Assembly: GCA_017634595.1 (NCBI GenBank)
Contig: JAGBNC010000036.1
Coordinates: 124,001-188,000, forward strand
Reading direction: 5' to 3'
DNA length: 64,000 nt
DNA from: Bacteroidales bacterium
GTDB taxonomy: Bacteria > Bacteroidota > Bacteroidia > Bacteroidales > UBA932
Part shown: one piece after another, positions 16,289 through 25,142 of the stretch
Layout: each line of letters opens with the position of its first letter
How positions within the stretch are numbered: the stretch's first letter is position 1
Made by a program: the position numbers and the translations under genes
Notes under the pieces: generated by a model
What the model was told of the DNA's origin: nothing
Database searches by the model: none
What the model saw: the letters and a program-made list of their open reading frames with translations, nothing else

Positions 16289-18120
16289 AGCGACTGCATG
16301 TCATAAAGCTTTCTATAATAGCCGTCAAGGGCGAGCAGATCTTCGTGGCGTCCCCTCTCCACAATGCGTCCTTCGTCCATTACCAATATTTCGTCTGCAC
16401 CTTTGATCGTGCTGAGACGGTGCGCAATGGCAATGGTAGTACGGGAACTCATCAGATTGTCAAGAGCATCCTGCACAGATCTTTCAGATTCGGTGTCAAG
16501 AGACGCTGTGGCCTCATCGAGAATAAGTATGGGAGGATTCTTCAAGATGGCTCGCGCAATACTCAAGCGTTGGCGCTGACCGCCGCTGAGCTTGACGCCA
16601 CGGTCACCGATGTTGGTATCGAAACCTTCTTCTTTTTCTTCTATGAAATCCAGCGCGTTTGCAACCTTAGCTGCGGCCCGGACGCTATCGGCCTGTGCAT
16701 CCTTCACGCCAAAGGCGATATTGTTGAATATGGTGTCGTTGAAGAGGATAGGATCCTGATTGACATTGCCTATAAGTCCGCGAAGGTCGCGCAGCGACAC
16801 ATTCCTGATATCAATACCGTCTATGGTTATAGAGCCTTCGGATACGTCGTAGAAACGTGGAATCAGGTCAACCAGGGTGGATTTACCCGCGCCGGAAGCA
16901 CCGACAATGGCAACCGTTCGTCCCTTCGGAATCACCAGGTTGATGCCATGCAGTATCTCCCGTCCGTCAGGATAATGGAAAGAGACATTGCGGAACTCGA
17001 TCTTGTCATTGAAGGCGGGCAGAGGCACGGGGGCATCTTTCTCCAGGATAGTATTCTCCGCCTGCAGGATCATGTCTATGCGTTCCATGCTGGCAATACC
17101 CTTGGGAATCGCGTACGCTGCCTTTGCAAGCTCTTTTATGGGCTGTATGACGCTGTACAGTATGACCATGTAGAAGATGAAGGTAGGAGCGTCAATGACG
17201 GAACGTTCTCCAAGTATGAGGGTTCCACCGAACCACAGCACGATGGCAATCATGACTGTCCCGAGGAATTCGCTTACAGGGTGGGCCAGCACCTGGCGGG
17301 TGGCCACACGTGAACTCTTGTCCTTCATGGCACCGGTAACTTTGTCAAAGCGCGCTGCCATTTTGTCTTCGGCCAGGAACGCCTTTATGATACGCAGCCC
17401 GCCAAGGGTTTCCTCCACCTGGCTCATGGTATCGCTCCAAAGCGTCTGGGTTTCGGTTGACTGACGTTTGAGCCTCCTGCCTATCAGCCCCATGATCCAC
17501 ATCATCAAAGGCGCAAACACCAATACGAACACAGTCAGCTGCCATGAAATGACAATCAAAGTACCTACATACAGAATTATCAATATGGGGTTCTTGATGA
17601 GCATATCGAGCACACTTGTGATGGATGTCTCGACCTCCTGTACGTCACCGCTCATACGGGCAATGATATCCCCCTTTCGCTCCTGGGTGAAATACCCCAG
17701 GGGAAGGCCAAGTATCTTGTTGTATATCTCCAGCCTGAGATCCTTGACTATTCCTGTACGGATGGGGACCATAACCGCTGAAGCGCCAAAATAACAGGCA
17801 GTCTTGATGGCAGTAAAGAACGACAGCGACAGGCAGAGCATAAGCAGCACCGTGCCGGGGCCCCACTTGGTCATGGCGTCCGTAACAAACCAGTACAAAT
17901 TGTTAATGGCAATGTCCTTCAGTGAAACATCCGGTGTGTTCCACGCCATGAACTCATACTGCATCTCATTGATATTGAATAGAATCTGCAGTATTGGGAT
18001 AAGAAGCGTAAAAGAAAAAACATTGAATATGGCGGAGAGGATGTTCAACACCACCGATCCGCCCAGATAGCCTTTATATGGGGCAGCATAACGCTTCAAT
18101 ATTTTCCAAAAATCTTTCAT
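16285..18120 (-). CDS. ABC exporter, fused permease/ATPase (MsbA-like)
   Basis: Half-transporter of 611 residues that works as a homodimer in the inner membrane. The six-helix exporter domain covers about residues 15-330. The nucleotide-binding domain has Walker A GASGAGKST near residue 411, the signature LSGGQRQR near 511, Walker B ILILDEATAS and the H-loop IAIAHRLST. Sequence style is closest to MsbA-type lipid A or lipid flippases, but drug or peptide exporters have the same architecture. It sits three bases after the PiT gene and overlaps vanZ. No dedicated promoter is visible. Confidence 0.88.
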   Translation of the reverse strand: MKDFWKILKRYAAPYKGYLGGSVVLNILSAIFNVFSFTLLIPILQILFNINEMQYEFMAWNTPDVSLKDIAINNLYWFVTDAMTKWGPGTVLLMLCLSLSFFTAIKTACYFGASAVMVPIRTGIVKDLRLEIYNKILGLPLGYFTQERKGDIIARMSGDVQEVETSITSVLDMLIKNPILIILYVGTLIVISWQLTVFVLVFAPLMMWIMGLIGRRLKRQSTETQTLWSDTMSQVEETLGGLRIIKAFLAEDKMAARFDKVTGAMKDKSSRVATRQVLAHPVSEFLGTVMIAIVLWFGGTLILGERSVIDAPTFIFYMVILYSVIQPIKELAKAAYAIPKGIASMERIDMILQAENTILEKDAPVPLPAFNDKIEFRNVSFHYPDGREILHGINLVIPKGRTVAIVGASGAGKSTLVDLIPRFYDVSEGSITIDGIDIRNVSLRDLRGLIGNVNQDPILFNDTIFNNIAFGVKDAQADSVRAAAKVANALDFIEEKEEGFDTNIGDRGVKLSGGQRQRLSIARAILKNPPILILDEATASLDTESERSVQDALDNLMSSRTTIAIAHRLSTIKGADEILVMDEGRIVERGRHEDLLALDGYYRKLYDMQSL

Positions 18121-18123
18121 TCT

Positions 18124-19200
18124 TTATATAGTCTTGACAGGACAGCCGAACCAGTGGACCATTATAAGATAAATCAGTCCGCTCACAACTATCACTGCCG
18201 GTATTGTAAGGATCCATGCCCAGACTATGTTCTTGGCCGTAATCCACTTGACTGATTTTACACCCCTGGTCAGACCCGTGCCTATAATTGAACCTGTGAT
18301 GGTGTGGGTAGTACTCACAGGGATACCTAAGACTGCTGTCATGATAAGAGTAATAGCTCCGGAGGCTTCGGCACAGAATCCCTGCGTCGGGAACAGTTTT
18401 GAGAGCCCTTCGCTAAGTGTACGGATTACTGACCAGCCGCCTGTAATCGTGCCGAGTGCGATAAGGCCGTAACACGTGAACTTAAGCCACACCGGCACGT
18501 AGAAGCCGGTAAAACCGGCAGCCTGCGCCGCCATGGCACCGTTGCCGTACAGGAACTGCAGCAGCTGATTGTCGGGATTGGAGGCAAAAGCAGTTGCAAA
18601 CATGATGGCAATGACACCCATGGTCTTCTGCCCGTCGTTGCCGCCGAAGCCCAGGGAGAACGCCGCACTGGATACCAGCTGCATGCGACGGAAGGTCTTA
18701 TCTACCTTCTTCACATTAACCTTGCGGAAGAGGAACATTATCAGGCAGTTGAGGGTGAAGCCCATCAACATTCCTATAAGCGGGGAGATGAATATGAACG
18801 CGACGATTTTGAATATACCGCTGGTAATCAAATACTTGCCTCCATATACAAACCAAACGGGGCCTATCATGCCGCCCACGAGGGCATGGGAAGCCGATAC
18901 GGGCAGGCCCAACTTGGTGCAAAGGAAAATATACAGTACCGAACCCAGCAGCGCCGCCAAAATCACATAGACGTCTATGCAGTTTTCATCCACAATACCC
19001 TTTCCCATGGTAGCCGCCACAGTGGTATCGAAGATGAACATGGCCATGAAAATCCAGAATGCAGCCCAGAAAACTGCGAGCTTGGGCGGCAGCGCTTTGG
19101 TGGCCACCACTGAAGCTATACAGTTGGCTGCATCGTTCATTCCGTTTGTAAAGCTGAATGCAAGGGCGATAACAGCCGCAATTATGACTACTGTTACCAT
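18124..19200 (-). CDS. PiT-type inorganic phosphate transporter
   Basis: Inner-membrane phosphate permease of 358 residues with about ten hydrophobic helices. Both signature repeats are present: FTNGMNDAANCIASVVAT near the N-terminus and GIPVSTTHTITGSIIGTG near the C-terminus, plus the GGNDGQKTMG segment. PiT carriers import phosphate with a cation. It starts one base after the DUF47/PhoU-like gene, the standard pit partner, which supports the assignment. Confidence 0.94.
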   Translation of the reverse strand: MVTVVIIAAVIALAFSFTNGMNDAANCIASVVATKALPPKLAVFWAAFWIFMAMFIFDTTVAATMGKGIVDENCIDVYVILAALLGSVLYIFLCTKLGLPVSASHALVGGMIGPVWFVYGGKYLITSGIFKIVAFIFISPLIGMLMGFTLNCLIMFLFRKVNVKKVDKTFRRMQLVSSAAFSLGFGGNDGQKTMGVIAIMFATAFASNPDNQLLQFLYGNGAMAAQAAGFTGFYVPVWLKFTCYGLIALGTITGGWSVIRTLSEGLSKLFPTQGFCAEASGAITLIMTAVLGIPVSTTHTITGSIIGTGLTRGVKSVKWITAKNIVWAWILTIPAVIVVSGLIYLIMVHWFGCPVKTI

Positions 19201-19201
19201 T

Positions 19202-19852
19202 TTAACTGTTCTTTACCACTATGCTTCTGATTTTACTGGACACCGCCTTGGCTACATCGGAGGTATCCTCAAGGGCCTGTGCAATATTTTTCTTCTTCAC
19301 AAGTTCGATGGCGTCCTTTTCCTTCTCGAACAAGTTGGACATATAAGACTCATATATATCATCTACATCATGCTCGATTTCCTTGATGTCATCGCACAGA
19401 TTGTCCATCTCTTTTGCGTCTTTGCGGAGCGTATCAAAATGCTTGGTCAACTCGACCATTTTTGCCGCCGCTTTGTCAATGTACTCAGCTATCTCTATGA
19501 GCTTTTTGGACGGATCCTTCGGCTGATAAATGGCAATCTTTTTGGATGAATCCCGAATTGAATCCAGGAAACCGTCCAGCCCCTCTGCCAGGTCATGGAT
19601 ATCATCCCTGTCAAAAGGGGTAAGATAAGCATTCATAAGCACTTCTACTATCCTCCTGGTAATCACATCACCCTCCGTCTCGTGTTCCTTGATCCTGTGT
19701 GCAAGAAGCCGGCGATTGTCGGGATCCGACTCACGGGTCTGCTCAAGAAGAAGTTCGGATGCCTTTTTGATATTCTCCGCCGACTGTATGAACAGCGGAA
19801 AGAAACTCTTTTCTTTGACAACAAAAAGCTGGAGGAAATGGTCGAAATTCAT
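19202..19852 (-). CDS. DUF47 family PhoU-like regulator of phosphate transport
   Basis: Helical cytoplasmic protein of 216 residues of the DUF47/PhoU-divergent family (Pit accessory protein). The start is the ATG at 19850-19852 (MNFDHFLQLF); the longer open frame reaches back into the upstream gene. Recognisable segments are KEKSFFPLF, HRIKEHETEGDVITRRI and PFDRDDIHDLAEGLDGFLD, with repeated E/D-x-x metal-binding positions as in PhoU. It is coupled to the PiT gene at a distance of one base, so it probably modulates phosphate uptake. Confidence 0.92.
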   Translation of the reverse strand: MNFDHFLQLFVVKEKSFFPLFIQSAENIKKASELLLEQTRESDPDNRRLLAHRIKEHETEGDVITRRIVEVLMNAYLTPFDRDDIHDLAEGLDGFLDSIRDSSKKIAIYQPKDPSKKLIEIAEYIDKAAAKMVELTKHFDTLRKDAKEMDNLCDDIKEIEHDVDDIYESYMSNLFEKEKDAIELVKKKNIAQALEDTSDVAKAVSSKIRSIVVKNS

Positions 19853-19856
19853 ATGA

Positions 19857-21320
19857 TTATTGTTTTTTAAATGTATATCTGATAGATGCGGAAGCAGCGA
19901 AGCCATCGCTGAGGGCTTCCCCCTTGTCAAAATAGATGGCCGGTATAAGCAGCAAAGCGCCCTTCAGCAGAGGAATCGATGCCGAAAAGCCGGTGCTGAA
20001 TTGCTTGAGAGGACGTTCGTTACGAGTGCCTGAATCATATCTATACACAGCATCGAACCAACAGCCGTAATTGAGCGAATAAGTCATCACCAGCCTGTAA
20101 GGTATCTTCCTGAACAAGCTGCCGGACAGACCAATATGATGTGCCCTTAAAAGATTGTTCCAGGTACCCTGCGAAATATAAGCGGAAGAATTGTCAACTT
20201 CGTAAATATATCTGGAATAGAACAGCGGCGCTCCAAACTGGCGGGTATAAGCCGTCCATCCGGAACGGTATTCATAGTTGTTGCAATAATTGTCAGCGCC
20301 ACCGACAATGAAATAGTAAGTGCCGCTGTCAGGGTCTCTGTACAGGCGCCTGTTCCCGGAGGCAATCTCTTCCTCCGTGGCAAGGCGTCGTTCACAGCTC
20401 CCGGATTGATTCATAGTGCTGTGGTACTCATACACTATATCGCTGATCCAACGCGACTTATCTTTAAAAGAAAGGCTGATTGTATTGAACCCGTCAGGGA
20501 AATTCCGGAAAATCATACCGGAACGGTCGTCGTAAGGTATGTCATGCTGAAGGCTCAGAGACCAGGAGTCGCAATGGTACTCCGCCTTCAGGAGCTCGCG
20601 TCCGCGATGGTCGCCAAGGGAATTGATCTGGTCTCCTGTGATAGCATCTCTCCCACCCGACATGCCGAGAAGGATACGGCAATAGTCAGAGAACGCGTGC
20701 GGAAGCACGCCCAGTTCGGGACTGGATCCCGCCCATAATGTATAATGGTCAACACCGGCGCTGAGGGTGACGTGGCTGCCAATGTGTCCGAGAAGATATA
20801 TTGCAGTATTGTGTATAAGCGCCCCATCCACATACCTGCGTCCGAGAGCACGGTAATCACCAAAACGGCCGCACAACTGCAAATACCCCCCTGTAAAAGG
20901 TATATCCCAGGGCTCAAGCGTGATGCCGTACCCGGGAAGGCTCCTGGCGTTGCCGCTCATAATGCAATTGCCGCCTGTGACGGAAAGCGTACCCAGAGCC
21001 GGATCGGAAGACATAAATGCCTGCTCAGGGTGAATCATGCCGAGGTCGAGGCGCAGTACTTTCCAACGGGCGGAGGCGTAGAGTTCGTCCACCAGTGGCG
21101 AGAATCCATACAAGTCGCTGCGCAGTCCGAGGGACGTTCCCCAGCGCCACTGGAAGGTCCGGTTCTCGTCAAATGAGGTGCCGGCCCGGAGCAATGCCAG
21201 TCCCCCGCTGCTTTCTGGCATAATGCCGAACTGATTCGCAGTTGCCCAGAACGGCATCCCTTCGGGTGCGTTCGTTGACAAGGCTCCAAGGAGCATAAGG
21301 GAAACTACGAAATCGTTCAT
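19857..21320 (-). CDS. Wzi-type capsule assembly outer-membrane protein, copy 1
   Basis: Predicted outer-membrane beta-barrel of 487 residues of the capsule assembly Wzi family. Near the N-terminus PFWATANQFGIMPE is the family entry motif, followed by alternating aromatic strands to the end (SIRYTFKKQ). A clear paralogue lies at 23697-25142, and the two share MNDFV-SLMLLGALS, RWKVLRLD-GM and the SDPALG/SDRALG segment. An in-frame TAG two codons before the ATG fixes the start, leaving a signal-like N-terminus without a basic residue. Wzi of enterobacteria anchors capsule at the surface; the role here is inferred. It lies three bases after lysA. Confidence 0.8.
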   Translation of the reverse strand: MNDFVVSLMLLGALSTNAPEGMPFWATANQFGIMPESSGGLALLRAGTSFDENRTFQWRWGTSLGLRSDLYGFSPLVDELYASARWKVLRLDLGMIHPEQAFMSSDPALGTLSVTGGNCIMSGNARSLPGYGITLEPWDIPFTGGYLQLCGRFGDYRALGRRYVDGALIHNTAIYLLGHIGSHVTLSAGVDHYTLWAGSSPELGVLPHAFSDYCRILLGMSGGRDAITGDQINSLGDHRGRELLKAEYHCDSWSLSLQHDIPYDDRSGMIFRNFPDGFNTISLSFKDKSRWISDIVYEYHSTMNQSGSCERRLATEEEIASGNRRLYRDPDSGTYYFIVGGADNYCNNYEYRSGWTAYTRQFGAPLFYSRYIYEVDNSSAYISQGTWNNLLRAHHIGLSGSLFRKIPYRLVMTYSLNYGCWFDAVYRYDSGTRNERPLKQFSTGFSASIPLLKGALLLIPAIYFDKGEALSDGFAASASIRYTFKKQ

Positions 21321-21323
21321 TAG

Positions 21324-22481
21324 CTATAATTCATCACTATATACGGCAGCCGGAAGGTCATGGAGGTTGTATCTCGATGCCATTGACATACCATAAGCCC
21401 CGGCAGATTTAATCGTCAGAAGGTCGCCACGCTCCGTTTTAGGAAGGGTTAGACCTTCGTCAAAGACATCTGTGGACTCGCATGCAGTCCCGACAATTGT
21501 ATATCTTTGTTTTTCTTCGCTGACAGAAGTGATGTTCTCGATATTGTGGTAAGCGCCGTACAGCGCCGGCCTGATCAGTTCCGTCATGCTTGCATCCACA
21601 ATCACCAGTTTACGGCCGGAAGCGGTGGTCTTGTTGAACAGCACTCTCGTGATGAGCTCGCCGCACTGTGCCACCAACGCCCGTCCGAACTCAAAATGTA
21701 CCGGACGTCCGCCGACCTTAAGATGCGAGTTGATAATGGAAAAAACTGACGCAAAATTAGGCACCGGCTCATTCTCCGGGAAATCGTAGTTGATCCCCAG
21801 TCCGCCGCCGACGTCCACAAAACCGAACTCAAGTCCCAGATTACCAAGGTGTTCCACAATAGCATTCACCTTGGCGCAGAGATACTCGAACACATGCAGT
21901 TCCCGTATCTGTGAGCCTATGTGCAAATGAATGCCCGCTACATGGATATTCTTAAGCGCCTTGATATTGTCCAGATTATCAATCAGTTCCTCGTAAGAGA
22001 TACCGAACTTGCTGTCAGCCTGGCCGGTATCTATACACTTATTGGTCTTGGGGTCGATGTCCGGGTTCACACGGAGTCCAATGTTCTGGACCTTTCCCTG
22101 CGACGCGGCGATAGAATCAATCACCTGCAGTTCCTGAAGTGATTCGACATTTATTGCAAATATGCCTTGCTCAATAGCGTAACGGATTTCCTTGTCACGC
22201 TTGCCTACGCCGGCATAGACTATACCGGAGGGATCAAAGCCGGCCTTGATGGCGCAGTTCACTTCGTTTCCCGAAGCGCAGTCAACGCCAAGTCCATATT
22301 CTTTGATCACAGCAAGGATATGCGGGTCATAATTTGCCTTGATGGCGTAATGGATGACATATCCATACTTCTCCGCTACGCTCACGGCTGCCTCCAGAGT
22401 CTGTCTCAGGAGAGCGATGTCATAAAAATAAAACGGCGTTTCAAACTGGCCCAGCCGTCCGGCCATCTGCCTGCTTAACAT
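21324..22481 (-). CDS. lysA: Diaminopimelate decarboxylase
   Basis: PLP enzyme of 385 residues that converts meso-diaminopimelate to lysine. The PLP lysine is Lys48 in HYAIKAN, the family histidines lie in GIHLHIGSQI, the glycine-rich phosphate site is DVGGGLG (about 223-229) and the second active-site cysteine is Cys334 in GTACESTD. It is sandwiched between two Wzi paralogues and an aminotransferase in the long minus-strand run, with 3- and 10-base gaps. No other lysine-pathway gene is in the window. Confidence 0.94.
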   Translation of the reverse strand: MLSRQMAGRLGQFETPFYFYDIALLRQTLEAAVSVAEKYGYVIHYAIKANYDPHILAVIKEYGLGVDCASGNEVNCAIKAGFDPSGIVYAGVGKRDKEIRYAIEQGIFAINVESLQELQVIDSIAASQGKVQNIGLRVNPDIDPKTNKCIDTGQADSKFGISYEELIDNLDNIKALKNIHVAGIHLHIGSQIRELHVFEYLCAKVNAIVEHLGNLGLEFGFVDVGGGLGINYDFPENEPVPNFASVFSIINSHLKVGGRPVHFEFGRALVAQCGELITRVLFNKTTASGRKLVIVDASMTELIRPALYGAYHNIENITSVSEEKQRYTIVGTACESTDVFDEGLTLPKTERGDLLTIKSAGAYGMSMASRYNLHDLPAAVYSDEL

Positions 22482-22491
22482 ATACTACTAA

Positions 22492-23691
22492 CTAAACATC
22501 TGTCCTGCCAGGATAGGCCTCGAGAGCAAGACGCAGACACTCCAGCGACTTCTCGAGATCCTCCTTGTTGAGAATATAGGCGATGCGAACCTCCTGCCGC
22601 CCTTCGCCGGGCTCGGTGTAGAATCCGGCCGCAGGAGCCATCATGATAGTGGCGCCGTCGTGACTGAACTCGCTCAGGCACCATATACAGAACTTTTCAG
22701 CATCGTCAACCGGGAGCTTGGCAACTGTATAGAAAGCTCCCATAGGGATGGGACTGTACACACCGGGAATCTTGTTCAAACCATCAATCAAGAAATTGCG
22801 GCGGTCCAGATACTCTTCATAGACATCGTGCAGATAAGACTTTTGCACACCTATGCTGGCTTCTGCTACAATCTGCCCGATGAGGGGCGGACTGAGACGG
22901 GCCTGGCAGAATTTCATCACCGCTTCCCTAACGCTCTTGTTTTTGGTGCAAATGCATCCGATACGTATTCCGCACTCAGAATAGCGCTTGGAGACGGAAT
23001 CGATGAGTATCACATTATCCTCGATCCCCTCAAGGTGGAATGCGCTGATATAAGGCATACCTGTATATACGAATTCCCTGTACACCTCATCGCTGAACAG
23101 GAAGAGGTTGTGTTTCTTGACTATGTCCCTGAGGCGCTTCATCTCGGCCCTGGTGTAAAGATAGCCGGTAGGATTGTTGGGGTTGCAGATAAGAATAGCC
23201 TTTGTCTTGGGAGTGATCTGCTCTTCGAAAGCCTCGATAGACGGCAGCCTGAAACCGTCTTCAATGGATGTCTTGACCGACTTGATAACTGCACCGGCAG
23301 AAATCGCGAATGCCATATAATTGGCATAGAAAGGGTCGGTGATGATAATCTCGTCACCAGGGTCCAGACAGGTCATGAAAGCAAAAAGGACCGCTTCCGA
23401 ACCGCCTGTGGTTATGATTATCTCGTCAGGGCTCAAGTATATGCCATATTCGGCATAGTAGCTCACCATCTTGGTCCTCAGTGAGAGATATCCATCGGAC
23501 GGACTGTACTCCAGAATTGTGCGGTCGATGTTTCGTAGAGCATCCATCGCACAATCGGGAGTCTTAATGTCGGGCTGGCCGATATTAAGGTGATACACGT
23601 GTATGCCGTTGCGCTTCGCGGCTTCAGCGTACGGGGCGAGCTTGCGTATCGGTGAGCTCGGCATACTTATCGCTCTCTGACTGAGTTCCAT
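22492..23691 (-). CDS. PLP-dependent aminotransferase, class I/II (aspartate aminotransferase type)
   Basis: Fold-type I aminotransferase of 399 residues. HLNIGQPDIKTP near residue 35 is the substrate-binding entry, CNPNNPTGY (residues about 170) the cofactor loop, DEVYREF the Asp that binds the pyridine nitrogen, and DSVSKRYSECGIRIG carries the PLP lysine and phosphate-binding arginine. The class is firm; the amino acid specificity is not. Aspartate or aromatic/branched substrates are all possible. It lies directly upstream of lysA (10 bases). Confidence 0.88.
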   Translation of the reverse strand: MELSQRAISMPSSPIRKLAPYAEAAKRNGIHVYHLNIGQPDIKTPDCAMDALRNIDRTILEYSPSDGYLSLRTKMVSYYAEYGIYLSPDEIIITTGGSEAVLFAFMTCLDPGDEIIITDPFYANYMAFAISAGAVIKSVKTSIEDGFRLPSIEAFEEQITPKTKAILICNPNNPTGYLYTRAEMKRLRDIVKKHNLFLFSDEVYREFVYTGMPYISAFHLEGIEDNVILIDSVSKRYSECGIRIGCICTKNKSVREAVMKFCQARLSPPLIGQIVAEASIGVQKSYLHDVYEEYLDRRNFLIDGLNKIPGVYSPIPMGAFYTVAKLPVDDAEKFCIWCLSEFSHDGATIMMAPAAGFYTEPGEGRQEVRIAYILNKEDLEKSLECLRLALEAYPGRTDV

Positions 23692-23696
23692 ATTGC

Positions 23697-25142
23697 TTAT
23701 TTGATATTAAATCTTAAACCTATTGTGGCTGCAAATGCCCGGGGCAGCAATTCTCCCGTGTCGGCATACAAGCCGTAAACTATATCAAGACCGCACCATC
23801 GGACCAACTCCAAAGGCACATATCCGCAGAGCGAGGCGCTGAACTGGTTCAGCCCCTTGTCGATTGTATTCGGTTCCCACCAGTTCCAGCCGCTTCGGGA
23901 GGAAGAAGGCGGAATGTATGGACTGGAATAGGTGCCGAAGTTCCTGCTGCAGGTCAGCATCAATTTGTAAGGCGCCTTCCTGAACAACTTCCCGGATACT
24001 CCCAAATGAATGGCCTTATAGCGGTTGTTAGCAATGGACACCTGACCGGATGCCGAAGTCCTGGTAAAGAACAAAGGTCCTCCTATCATGCGTCCGAAAT
24101 GTGTCCAGCCTGACTTGTACTCCCCATTGTTGAAGTAATTGTCCTGGCCGAAAAAGTTCATCTGCTTATTCTTATGCCAGTCAATCTGATTTCCTTCAGA
24201 ATCGGTCTCACGGTCATGCAGGGTGCCGGACTGCCACATTGTGTAGTGGAATTCCAGCAAGGCGTCACTCACCCACCTGTCCTTGTCCTTAAAGCCAAAA
24301 TGCAGGGTATAAACGCCGTCAGGAATGTTGTTGAAACGCATTCCCGACTTGTCGCTATAGGGTTTTTCCCACTGGAATGTCAGGTCGTACCTGCTGTCCC
24401 TCCAGCCCATACGGAGCTGTTCAGCTCCGCCATGGTCTCCGAGCACATTCATGCGGTCGCTCAAAGTACCGGAAGCAGAAGCGCTGCGCCCCGTGCAAAT
24501 ACGGAAATAGTTATCCAGATTGACAGCCATCGTATTGCCGGCAGGCGAAACTCCGCCCCACAGAGCATAGTGGTCAAGTCCAAGCTGCACGTAGAAATGC
24601 TTGCCGGTGTCGTACGTCACATATCCCCGGAGCCTATGGACAAGAGCACCGGACATATAGCGCGGGTCGATGGTCTTGTAATCACCCCATACTCCACTGA
24701 TTTTCAGATGCTCACGAGTAAAAGGTACAGCCCATGGCTCCAGGACCAGCTTGTAGCCCGGCATTGTACGGGCGTTGTTGCTCTCTATCACGTGCCCTTC
24801 CGTAACGGACAGCGACCCGAGAGCCCTGTCAGAAGCCAGGAACTCCCGCTCCCGATGCATCATGCCCACATCGAGCCTTAGCACCTTCCACCTTACTCCG
24901 GCGTAAAGCTGGTCCACCATAGGATGAAATGGCAAACTTCCGGGATAATTCACCGCTAGTGAAGCTCCGGCCTGCCACTGGAAAGCATTCTCCGTGTTAA
25001 AGGGTTTATATGCTTGCACCAGGGCCAACGCTCCGTTATTCTCCGGCATTATGCCGCTCTGGTTCGCCGTTGCCCAGAACGGCAAGGAGCCCCCCGACGA
25101 GAGGGCGCCCAGCAGCATAAGGGAGAATACGAAATCGTTCAT
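23697..25142 (-). CDS. Wzi-type capsule assembly outer-membrane protein, copy 2
   Basis: Outer-membrane barrel of 481 residues, paralogous to the protein at 19857-21320. It shares the PFWATANQSGIMPE motif and the RWKVLRLDVGM, SDRALGSLSV and LGDHGGAEQLR segments, and ends in the aromatic-type strand GLRFNIK. The start is fixed: the glnS stop codon is in frame and immediately adjacent to the ATG (25142). The N-terminus MNDFVFSLMLLGALS has an aspartate and no lysine or arginine, unusual for a Sec signal. Homology to Wzi suggests a capsule or surface-glycan role, but the polysaccharide operon lies 16 kb away. Confidence 0.8.
   Translation of the reverse strand: MNDFVFSLMLLGALSSGGSLPFWATANQSGIMPENNGALALVQAYKPFNTENAFQWQAGASLAVNYPGSLPFHPMVDQLYAGVRWKVLRLDVGMMHREREFLASDRALGSLSVTEGHVIESNNARTMPGYKLVLEPWAVPFTREHLKISGVWGDYKTIDPRYMSGALVHRLRGYVTYDTGKHFYVQLGLDHYALWGGVSPAGNTMAVNLDNYFRICTGRSASASGTLSDRMNVLGDHGGAEQLRMGWRDSRYDLTFQWEKPYSDKSGMRFNNIPDGVYTLHFGFKDKDRWVSDALLEFHYTMWQSGTLHDRETDSEGNQIDWHKNKQMNFFGQDNYFNNGEYKSGWTHFGRMIGGPLFFTRTSASGQVSIANNRYKAIHLGVSGKLFRKAPYKLMLTCSRNFGTYSSPYIPPSSSRSGWNWWEPNTIDKGLNQFSASLCGYVPLELVRWCGLDIVYGLYADTGELLPRAFAATIGLRFNIK

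Noticed and set aside
16345..17313. 322-codon plus-strand frame opposite the MsbA-like gene
   Set aside because: Antisense to intact ABC transporter motifs, with no family features.
22660..23484. 274-codon plus-strand frame opposite the aminotransferase gene
   Set aside because: Shadow of the aminotransferase, which has all its active-site motifs.
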